Positions 14,022 through 20,275 of a stretch of 24,130 bases of DNA are shown piece after piece; within the stretch, counting starts at the first letter, position 1; every line of letters starts with the position of its first letter. Where the stretch lies: contig DLBY01000010.1 of the NCBI GenBank assembly GCA_002480345.1, forward strand, positions 746 through 24,875, given 5' to 3'. The notes under the pieces are model-generated. The model searched no databases and was not told the origin of the DNA. It saw only the letters and a list, made by a program, of their open reading frames with translations. The translations under genes were made by a program, and so were the position numbers. This DNA is from Phycisphaerales bacterium UBA7812. Lineage in GTDB: Bacteria; Planctomycetota; Phycisphaerae; Phycisphaerales; UBA1924.

Positions 14022-14027
14022 ATTGTT
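14022..14027 (-). promoter_or_regulatory. Weak candidate -10 of the CusF-like gene (leaderless)
   Basis: AACAAT (4 of 6 with TATAAT) ends six bases before the ATG on the minus strand, the same spacing as in front of rsmD, the Rieske operon and the epimerase gene. There is no Shine-Dalgarno in between. Confidence 0.35.
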
Positions 14028-14073
14028 GGGAGCGTCACGCTCCGTGTGGAGGAGGGCTCCGCATCAGCGCACG

Positions 14074-14097
14074 AAAACGCGGCCCGACCGGGCCGCG
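14074..14097 (-). terminator. Rho-independent terminator of the 111-residue protein gene
   Basis: On the minus strand a perfect 8-bp stem (CGCGGCCC / GGGCCGCG) with a 4-nt loop GGTC is followed by four T. It lies 34 bp after the stop codon at 14132. Confidence 0.75.
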
Positions 14098-14131
14098 CGA
14101 TGGGATCGTGTCGTGCGTCGAACAGACCGGA

Positions 14132-14467
14132 TCAGGCCTTTTCGATCGTGAGGTACTGGGCAACGGACTTGAGGTCCGGCGCGATCGCGGGGTTCATCGG
14201 GAGCGACCAGGCCTGACCGTCCGCGACGCGGACGACGCGGGCGGCCTTCTCGCGGCTGTGCCAGACGCGGTTGCCGCGGATGTAGGTGTTCATCCGGCGG
14301 GCACGCAGGTGCTGGGCGCGGCGCAGACTCTTGGCGTTCTCGGGATCGAGCCGCATGAGGCGGGCGATCGTGTCCTTGGGCGCCTTGGCGCGGGGGGTCT
14401 TCGCGATGGTGCAGCGGAGAGTCTCGCCCGCGGAAACGCTGTCGATCTGGTCGGCGGTGATGGACAT
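14132..14467 (-). CDS. Unrecognised 111-residue basic protein
   Basis: I do not recognise the family. It has no signal peptide or membrane helix, so it is probably cytosolic. The N-terminal part is MSITADQIDSVSAGETLRC; the middle is basic and helical (SLRRAQHLRARRMN) and leads into a Tyr/Trp-containing stretch TYIRGNRVWHSREKAARVV, with the C-terminus LKSVAQYLTIEKA. The basic charge and aromatic residues would suit nucleic-acid or ribosome binding, but this is speculation. ATG 14467 is chosen because GAGAGG (14474-14479 on the opposite strand) sits six bases before it; longer in-frame starts lie upstream of the predicted transcription start. The gene forms a clean single-gene unit with its own promoter and terminator, which supports it being real. 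Confidence 0.72.
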   Translation of the reverse strand: MSITADQIDSVSAGETLRCTIAKTPRAKAPKDTIARLMRLDPENAKSLRRAQHLRARRMNTYIRGNRVWHSREKAARVVRVADGQAWSLPMNPAIAPDLKSVAQYLTIEKA

Positions 14468-14585
14468 GGTCGGCCTCTCGATGCCCGCTGAGGGGCGTCG
14501 ATCGCCGCGGGCCCGCGTGGGCGCCGGGGCGGGGGTGCGTGGATTCTGCTCAGACACTCCCGGATCGCGGGATCCGGAGCCGAGA

Positions 14586-14613
14586 AGTGTAGCCTCGGCG
14601 CTGCGTGTGTCCA
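14586..14613 (-). promoter_or_regulatory. Sigma-70-type promoter of the 111-residue protein gene
   Basis: On the minus strand TGGACA (5 of 6 with TTGACA, 14613-14608) is separated by 16 bp from TACACT (4 of 6 with TATAAT, 14591-14586). Transcription would start near 14579, giving a leader of about 110 nt. Confidence 0.6.
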
Positions 14614-14657
14614 GTCTCGGGATCGTACTCACCCCGCGTCGGTGCCCGGGCGATGTC

Positions 14658-14663
14658 TAGAGT
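14658..14663 (+). promoter_or_regulatory. Possible -10 element for the Memo-like gene
   Basis: TAGAGT lies about 80 bp upstream of the ATG at 14742 in the 274-bp divergent gap. No clear -35 is seen. Translation uses GAGGT (14732-14736) as Shine-Dalgarno. The rest of the gap carries the minus-strand promoter and a small GC hairpin, and no gene. Confidence 0.3.
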
Positions 14664-14741
14664 GGAGAGTGATTGCGCGCGCTCAGCGCGGGCGACCGCC
14701 CCGTTTTGTCGCAAGGCTCCGTAGGGAATCCGAGGTAACGC

Positions 14742-16103
14742 ATGTCCGACCAGCCCGCTGCTCCGTCCTTTGACCCGTCCGCGGCACATCAGCAGAAGCC
14801 TAAACTCCGCAAGATCAGGGGCTTCCCGCTCCCCGTGCGGGGCCCCGAGGGCAAGCCCGTGATGATGCTGGGGCTTGCGGATGCCCAACAGATCTCGGAC
14901 AAGATCGTTGCGACCCAGCCCGCGACGCAGGCTCTGCTGCCCCTGATGGACGGGAGCCGGAGCATCGACGACCTCGTCAGCGAGGTCGGGCGCGGGCTGA
15001 CGCGGGAGTTCCTAGAGCCGTTTGTGGCACAACTCGATCAGGCGGGCCTGATCGAGGGACCGACCTTCGTCGGGATGTTTGAGGATATGAAAGTTCGCTT
15101 CGATGAATCGGACACGCTGCCCCCGGGGGTGACGGCGCAGGTCGCGGACCAGTTGGTGATGGCCAAGCACGGGCAGGACGCAACCGACGAGCAGAAGGCC
15201 GAGCACGGGCCGGACGAATTGCGGACCATGCTGGACGCGTGGATCGACGCGGCGTTGAAGGACGCCGAGGACCCGGCGTTCGACACGCTCCCGGCGGCGG
15301 TGGTGGCGCCGCATGTGGACTACCCGCGCGGGTGGGTGAATTACGCGAACATCTATGGTCGTCTGCGCGTCGTGGATCGGCCGGACCGGATCGTGATCCT
15401 CGGGACGAATCACTTCGGGTCGGCAACGGGCGTGTGCGGGTGCGACAAGGGGTACGAGAGCCCGCTGGGGGTGAGCCCGCTGGACCGGGAACTGCTGGAC
15501 TCAGTGAAGGCGAAGCTGGGCGTCGCAGACTCCGCAAAGCTGCTCGAGCACCGGTACGACCACGAGCGCGAGCACTCCATCGAGCTGCATATCCCGTGGA
15601 TCCAGCACTGCATCGGGGCGCGCGAGGACGGGACGCATGTGCCGGTCTTCGCGGCGCTGATCCATGATCCGACGGTCAACGAAGGGGAGAGCTACGACGG
15701 GAACGGGCTGGCGCTCGATCCGTTTGTTGAGGCGCTCCGTGGGGCGCTCGACGAGGCGGGCGGCACGACGCTGGTGATCTCGTCGGCGGATCTGAGCCAT
15801 GTCGGCCCCGCTTTCGGCGACCAGGTCGCGCTCGCGGGCGACGATGAGGCCGTCAAGAGCGAACGCGAGCGGGTGACGAGCCACGACCGGGAGATGCTCA
15901 AGCTGATCGCGCAGAACCAGCCCGACGACCTGATCGCGTCGATGACCTGGCAGCAGAACCCCACGCGCTGGTGCTCGATCGGCAACATCGTCGCGACGAT
16001 GCGGATTGTCGAGCCCGAGTCGATCCGGCAGATCGGCTACGCCGCGGCGGTGGATGAGCGGGGCTCCGCGATGGTCTCGCACGCCGCGATGGCGATGTCG
16101 TAA
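14742..16103 (+). CDS. Memo-like protein (AmmeMemoRadiSam system protein B type) with extra N-terminal domain
   Basis: 453 residues. The C-terminal part (about 155-450) is a Memo/class III extradiol dioxygenase-like domain: VVAPHVDYPRGW (187-198), ILGTNHFG (219-226), EHSIELHIPWIQ (277-288), SSADLSHVGPAFGD (347-360) and RWCSIG (409-414). The residues matching the metal site of human MEMO1 are all present: His191, His224 and Cys411. Residues 1 to about 110 form an additional domain with a winged-helix, PqqD-like look (VATQPATQALLPLMDGSRSI ... LDQAGLIEGP), which raises the length well above the usual ~270. Bacterial Memo proteins often sit beside an AMMECR1 protein and a radical SAM enzyme; neither is here. 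The biochemical role is unknown; redox chemistry on a bound metal is suspected in the family. Confidence 0.82.
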   Translation: MSDQPAAPSFDPSAAHQQKPKLRKIRGFPLPVRGPEGKPVMMLGLADAQQISDKIVATQPATQALLPLMDGSRSIDDLVSEVGRGLTREFLEPFVAQLDQAGLIEGPTFVGMFEDMKVRFDESDTLPPGVTAQVADQLVMAKHGQDATDEQKAEHGPDELRTMLDAWIDAALKDAEDPAFDTLPAAVVAPHVDYPRGWVNYANIYGRLRVVDRPDRIVILGTNHFGSATGVCGCDKGYESPLGVSPLDRELLDSVKAKLGVADSAKLLEHRYDHEREHSIELHIPWIQHCIGAREDGTHVPVFAALIHDPTVNEGESYDGNGLALDPFVEALRGALDEAGGTTLVISSADLSHVGPAFGDQVALAGDDEAVKSERERVTSHDREMLKLIAQNQPDDLIASMTWQQNPTRWCSIGNIVATMRIVEPESIRQIGYAAAVDERGSAMVSHAAMAMS

Positions 16104-16114
16104 CCACTTTCTGC

Positions 16115-16438
16115 ATGAGCACTTGGCAGATCATCGGGGTCTCGGTGGGCGTGGTGCTCGGGCTCGCGGGCCTGTGGACCCTGCGCGGCGGGAAGCGGAT
16201 GATCGTGGACCACGAACCCGGCGCGCCGGACGCGGACCCGGGGCTGAGCGGACCGACTCGGCTGACGCTGGGGGTTGTTGGCCTGCTGGTGGGGTATCAC
16301 CTCGTGTGCTGGTCGGTTCCCGCGGTCTCGTTCGGGGTGCCGCTGGATCTGTGGTGGGTGGTGGCACTGGGGGCGGCGCTCGCGGTCGCGGGCGCGGTCG
16401 CGGTGGATGTGCTCGAACGCGGGAGCGGCGGGGGATGA
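16115..16438 (+). CDS. Small three-helix membrane protein
   Basis: 107 residues, function unknown. Hydrophobic segments lie at about 5-23 (QIIGVSVGVVLGLAGLW), 49-70 (RLTLGVVGLLVGYHLVCWSVP) and 76-98 (LDLWWVVALGAALAVAGAVAV). A short polar loop rich in Asp and Pro joins the first two. The ATG lies 11 bp after the Memo-like gene, with no strong ribosome-binding site, so it is probably read from the same transcript. No family was recognised. Confidence 0.65.
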   Translation: MSTWQIIGVSVGVVLGLAGLWTLRGGKRMIVDHEPGAPDADPGLSGPTRLTLGVVGLLVGYHLVCWSVPAVSFGVPLDLWWVVALGAALAVAGAVAVDVLERGSGGG

Positions 16439-16465
16439 GCCCGAGGGGAGACCCCGGGTTGGCGC

Positions 16466-16485
16466 GTGTCACGGCTGTGTCACGG
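16466..16485 (+). repeat. Two 9-bp direct repeats upstream of the pilus operon
   Basis: GTGTCACGG occurs at 16466-16474 and again at 16477-16485, starts 11 bp apart, close to one helical turn. The position, about 150 bp upstream of the operon and 40 bp before a weak CACAAT -10-like hexamer (16523-16528), would suit a regulator binding site. Chance is possible in GC-rich DNA. Confidence 0.35.
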
Positions 16486-16581
16486 GGCCCTGAACCGGGC
16501 AACCGGCGCGGTCAGAATCGCGCACAATGTCGGAGATGACGATTTGCCGACGCGGGCCCGCTGGCTCGCGTCCCACGCAGA

Positions 16582-16598
16582 ACGCCCCGCCGGGGCGT
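16582..16598 (+). promoter_or_regulatory. Hairpin just before the ribosome-binding site of the pilM-like gene
   Basis: A perfect 7-bp stem ACGCCCC / GGGGCGT with a GCC loop lies a few bases before the AGAAAGGA Shine-Dalgarno region (16603-16610) and 20 bp before the ATG. There is no T tract, so it is not a classical terminator. It may protect the mRNA or tune translation. Confidence 0.4.
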
Positions 16599-16618
16599 GG
16601 TCAGAAAGGACGGCCGGG

Positions 16619-18811
16619 ATGGCGTCGAATGTCTGTTGGGGTATCGAGGTCGGCGCGGGCGCGATCAAGGCGATCAAGCTCGAGGCGGAGGGCGACGGGG
16701 TCGCGGTCCGCGACTTCGCGGTGATCAATCACCCGAAGGTGCTGTCGACCCCCGAACTGGATCAGTCTGATGCGCTCCGCATGGCGCTGGGCACGCTGTC
16801 GAACCAGTACGACCTGTCGAAGGCGATCCTCGCGGTCAGTGTGCCGGGGCATCAGTCGTTCGCGCGTTTCGCGAAGCTGCCGCCGGTCGAGCCCAAGAAG
16901 GTTCCGGACATCGTGAAGTTCGAGGCGGTGCAGCAGATCCCCTTCCCGCTCGAGGAAGTGGAGTGGGATTACCAGACCTTCGTGAGCCCGGACTCGCCCG
17001 ACATCGAGGTGGGCATCTTCGCGGTGACGCGGGCGCGGATCATGGAGCAACTCGGGACGGTGGGCGAGTTCGGGCTCACCCCCGAGATCGCGACGCTGGG
17101 CCCTGTCGCGGCGTACAACGCGCTCGCGTACGACCTCGAGTTCACGGAGAGCACCCCCGGGACGATCATCCTCGATGTCGGGACGACCGCGACGGACCTG
17201 ATCATCGCGGAAGCGGGGCGCGTGTGGGTGCGGACCTTCCCGCTGGGGGGGCACCAGTTCACCGACGCCCTCGTCACGAGCTTCAAGCTGAGCTATTCGA
17301 AGGCGGAACGCCTTAAGCGCGAGGCGGAGCAGACCAAGCACGCGCGGCATGTCTTCCAGGCGATGCGGCCCGTCTTCACGGACCTTGTGCAGGAAGTCCA
17401 GCGGTCGATCGGCTATTACCAGAGCGTGCACGCGGGCGCGGACCTGAAGCGCCTGATCGGGCTGGGCAACACCTTCCGCCTGCCCGGGCTCCGCAAGTAT
17501 CTCAAGCAGCAGCTCGGGATGGACATCTACCGGATCGAGGGGTTCAAGCGGATCTCGCCTCCGGAGGGCCGCGAGAGCGAGTTCAACGACGCGTCGCTCA
17601 ACCTCGCGACCGCGTACGGGCTCGCGTTGCAGGGCCTCGACAGCGCGGCGCTGCGGGCGAATGTCATGCCGGTCCCGGTCGTCCGCGAGACGATGTGGAA
17701 GGGCAAGCGGGGCTGGTTCGGGCTCGCGGCGGGTGTCGCGGCCGCGGCGGGCGCGGCGTTCTTCGTCCGCCCCCTGATGGACAACGCGGCGATGAACGCG
17801 GTCGTGCCCCCGAACGAGATCCAGCGGGTCTCGAGCGACGGGGCGCGTCTCAAGCAGGAAGCGGAGCAGGCGGGCGTCCTGGGATCCGCGACGGGCGACA
17901 CCACCGCGTCCACCCTGCTCGAACTGCTCGACGGGCGGGGGATCTACACCCACCTCGTCAACGACATGGGCGCGTTGCTCGCGGATGTTCGGCGCGACCC
18001 GCTGGTCGCGGAGGAGGACGCGAGCATCCAGATGGTGGGTTTGCGGACCGAGTATGAAGCGCCCAAGTCGTCGGGGAGCGGCTCCGCGTCCCGCGACATG
18101 GGCGGGCGGGGCGATCCGTTCATGGACCCGACGGGCGGTGCGCCCGGCGGGCTGATCATTCAGCAGAGTCCCATGCTCGCACCAACCAACCGGCCCAAGA
18201 AGGTCGTCGCGGCGGCGGAATTCCCCGAGACGCTCGACTGGAACGGGCAGGAAATCAAGCTCGAGGACAAGCGTCGGGTGAATGTCACCGCGGAGTTTGT
18301 GACCGATGTCGAGGAGGCGGAGGAGGTCGCGTACAAGATCTCCGAATGGCTCCGCGACCACATCGACCGTGCGGGTGTGCCCTATGTGATCGCGGTGCAG
18401 GACGATGACCAGAAGGTCTTCGCGGAGATCGATGTCCCCGAGCCCAAGGCGTCGGCGGACCCCGCGGGGACGGCGCAGGTGCGTCGGCCCAGCCGCGCCC
18501 GGAACGACCCGGGTCGGGCTGGTGGTGGGACGGCGTTGATCATCTCGCCCCCTCCCGGCGGGCGACCCGGGGCGCCGACGCCGAGGCGGACGGGCGGGCC
18601 CGGCGCGTTCACCCCGAGCGGTTCGGACGATCCCCAGACGCTGATCAACGAGATGGAGCGGATCGCGCCGATCGGTCCCGCGGGCGCGGCGCCCCAGGTC
18701 CGGGGCGTTGCGGGCGGTGATGATGAGGAAACGAAGACCGCGTACCGCGTGACTTTCACGCTGGTGCTCGACAAGCCCGCCTCCGATGCGGAGCAGGGAG
18801 GTGACTCGTGA
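16619..18811 (+). CDS. PilM/GspL-like pilus or secretion platform protein: actin-like domain fused to a membrane helix and periplasmic region
   Basis: 730 residues. Residues 1 to about 330 are a PilM-type actin-like ATPase domain: CWGIEVGAGAIKAIKL (6-21), the membrane-docking motif VKFEAVQQIPFPLEEVEWDY, the phosphate-binding ILDVGTTATDLII (about 183-195), and LIGLGNTFRLPGLRKYL (about 279-295). One transmembrane helix follows at about 365-385 (WFGLAAGVAAAAGAAFFV). The periplasmic part, about 390-730, has a ferredoxin-like-looking segment (RRVNVTAEFVTDVEEAEEVA) and Pro/Gly-rich linkers. PilM is normally separate and cytosolic, binding PilN; this single-chain layout resembles GspL of type II secretion. 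It would link the cytosolic ATPase to the inner-membrane complex. AGAAAGGA precedes the ATG. It overlaps the next gene (GTGA). Confidence 0.83.
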   Translation: MASNVCWGIEVGAGAIKAIKLEAEGDGVAVRDFAVINHPKVLSTPELDQSDALRMALGTLSNQYDLSKAILAVSVPGHQSFARFAKLPPVEPKKVPDIVKFEAVQQIPFPLEEVEWDYQTFVSPDSPDIEVGIFAVTRARIMEQLGTVGEFGLTPEIATLGPVAAYNALAYDLEFTESTPGTIILDVGTTATDLIIAEAGRVWVRTFPLGGHQFTDALVTSFKLSYSKAERLKREAEQTKHARHVFQAMRPVFTDLVQEVQRSIGYYQSVHAGADLKRLIGLGNTFRLPGLRKYLKQQLGMDIYRIEGFKRISPPEGRESEFNDASLNLATAYGLALQGLDSAALRANVMPVPVVRETMWKGKRGWFGLAAGVAAAAGAAFFVRPLMDNAAMNAVVPPNEIQRVSSDGARLKQEAEQAGVLGSATGDTTASTLLELLDGRGIYTHLVNDMGALLADVRRDPLVAEEDASIQMVGLRTEYEAPKSSGSGSASRDMGGRGDPFMDPTGGAPGGLIIQQSPMLAPTNRPKKVVAAAEFPETLDWNGQEIKLEDKRRVNVTAEFVTDVEEAEEVAYKISEWLRDHIDRAGVPYVIAVQDDDQKVFAEIDVPEPKASADPAGTAQVRRPSRARNDPGRAGGGTALIISPPPGGRPGAPTPRRTGGPGAFTPSGSDDPQTLINEMERIAPIGPAGAAPQVRGVAGGDDEETKTAYRVTFTLVLDKPASDAEQGGDS

Positions 18812-20229
18812 GCGGTGTCGTCGGATGGCTCAAGTCGAACATTTTCATCGTGGTCTTCGCGGTCCTGATCATCGCGTTGCCGGTCGGCGGGTTCGTCGGC
18901 TCGTCGATGTGGAACAAGAAGATCAAGACCAAGGCGGAGGAGGAACTCTCCAGCAAGAAACGCCTCGTGGACGGCGTCTCACGCGTGACCTACACGCTGC
19001 CGCCCATCGCGGAGGGTGAAACCCCGATCGAGGAGGCGCGGACGCCCAACGCGGCGGTGACGCGGTTCTTCCTCGAGCAGCGCGAGGCGCGGCAGGCGGA
19101 GATCGAGGAGGTCGTCACCCGCGCGGTTCGGTTCAACAAGACCGCGGACCGCGCGGTGCTCGAGCCCGGGTTGCTGCCCGAACTCGAGGACAGCCGCGAG
19201 GCGCGCCGCCGCGTGCGTGACCTGGGCGAGCGGATCGTCGGGACCGAGGAGCAGCCCTCCCTCTTTGCGGGTCTGTTCCGCGGGATCAACGCGGGCGAGC
19301 CCGCGCCCGAGCCGGAGGTGGCGCGCCGCGTCGTCGACGCGTACCGCGCGGAGATCGACCGCGCGGGCGGGGACCTCAACGACCTGACGGCTGAGGAGCA
19401 GGAGGCGCTCAACGAGCGGATGAAGGGCGTCCGGTACGGCGTCTACGCGAGACGGGCGGAGGAGATCTCGGTCTTCGCGTCGGTCGAGGCGCTCAAGGTG
19501 CCGGGCGAGGACGGCGAATCGGTGATTCCCGTGGAGGCGCCGGCGAGCCCCGACGAGACGGATGTGCTGCGTTGGCAGATGAACTACTGGCTCGTCGAGG
19601 ATCTGCTGCGTGCGGTGGATCTCGCGAACCGGACGAGCGACGGGCTGCCGACGGAGGTCCCGCGTTCGCCTGTCAAGCGGATCGTCTCGATCACCGTGGA
19701 CGGGCTGGAGATGCCAGAGAAGCCTGAGGAGGACGCGTCTGCGGGGAGTTCGTCTGCGGGCGCGAACAATCCGTTCGGGACCGGCGGTGGCAACCCGATG
19801 ATGAACAACCGCGGGATGATGCCCGGCGGCGGCATGGCGGGCATGGGCGGCATGACCGGCATGGGCGGAGGCGGTGGGGGCGACCCCGTCGCGACGCACA
19901 CCGGGCGTTCCGCGGACGACCAGAACGGCGTGTTCCTGGTCCGCAACGCGACGATCACGGTCGTCGCGTCGAGCGATGATCTCGTGCGGGTGCTCGAGTC
20001 GTTCGGGGCGGCGAACTTCATGACCGTCACGAGCGTGAACCTTTCGGAGATCGACCGCTGGGCGGACCTCAAGCAGGGGTTCTACTACGGGCCCGACCAT
20101 GTCGTCCGCGCCGAGATCGGTGTCGAGGCGGCGTACCTGCACTTCTGGCTCGCGGATGTTGTCCCGGACTTCATCGCCTCCGCGTGGGGGATCGAGAAGC
20201 CCATGGAAGACGAGACCGCGACGCCCTGA
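18808..20229 (+). CDS. PilO/GspM-like inner-membrane platform protein
   Basis: 473 residues. One transmembrane helix near the N-terminus, about 11-32 (IFIVVFAVLIIALPVGGFVG), is followed by a long periplasmic region with helical, charged segments (about 35-240). Then comes a linker of about 30 residues very rich in Met and Gly (NPMMNNRGMMPGGG, about 329-358) and a C-terminal domain with alternating strands and helices (VFLVRNATITVVASSDDLVR, about 375-394) that suits the ferredoxin-like fold of PilN, PilO and GspM. Assignment rests on this layout and on its place directly after the PilM/GspL-like gene, not on strong sequence similarity. A strong GGGAGGTGA ribosome-binding site lies inside the upstream gene, five bases before the GTG start, and the genes overlap by four bases. 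Confidence 0.65.
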   Translation: MSGVVGWLKSNIFIVVFAVLIIALPVGGFVGSSMWNKKIKTKAEEELSSKKRLVDGVSRVTYTLPPIAEGETPIEEARTPNAAVTRFFLEQREARQAEIEEVVTRAVRFNKTADRAVLEPGLLPELEDSREARRRVRDLGERIVGTEEQPSLFAGLFRGINAGEPAPEPEVARRVVDAYRAEIDRAGGDLNDLTAEEQEALNERMKGVRYGVYARRAEEISVFASVEALKVPGEDGESVIPVEAPASPDETDVLRWQMNYWLVEDLLRAVDLANRTSDGLPTEVPRSPVKRIVSITVDGLEMPEKPEEDASAGSSSAGANNPFGTGGGNPMMNNRGMMPGGGMAGMGGMTGMGGGGGGDPVATHTGRSADDQNGVFLVRNATITVVASSDDLVRVLESFGAANFMTVTSVNLSEIDRWADLKQGFYYGPDHVVRAEIGVEAAYLHFWLADVVPDFIASAWGIEKPMEDETATP

Positions 20230-20275
20230 CCCGACCAGACGCAGACTCGGGCCGCGCCCGAGAAGGAATTGAACG

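Noticed and set aside
13278..14216. 312-codon plus-strand frame
   Set aside because: It runs through a terminator and antisense to the CusF-like lipoprotein gene, which has a lipobox and metal-site motif.
16601..18361. 586-codon open frame on the minus strand
   Set aside because: Antisense shadow of the PilM/GspL-like gene; no recognisable domain and typical Arg/Leu/His-rich composition.
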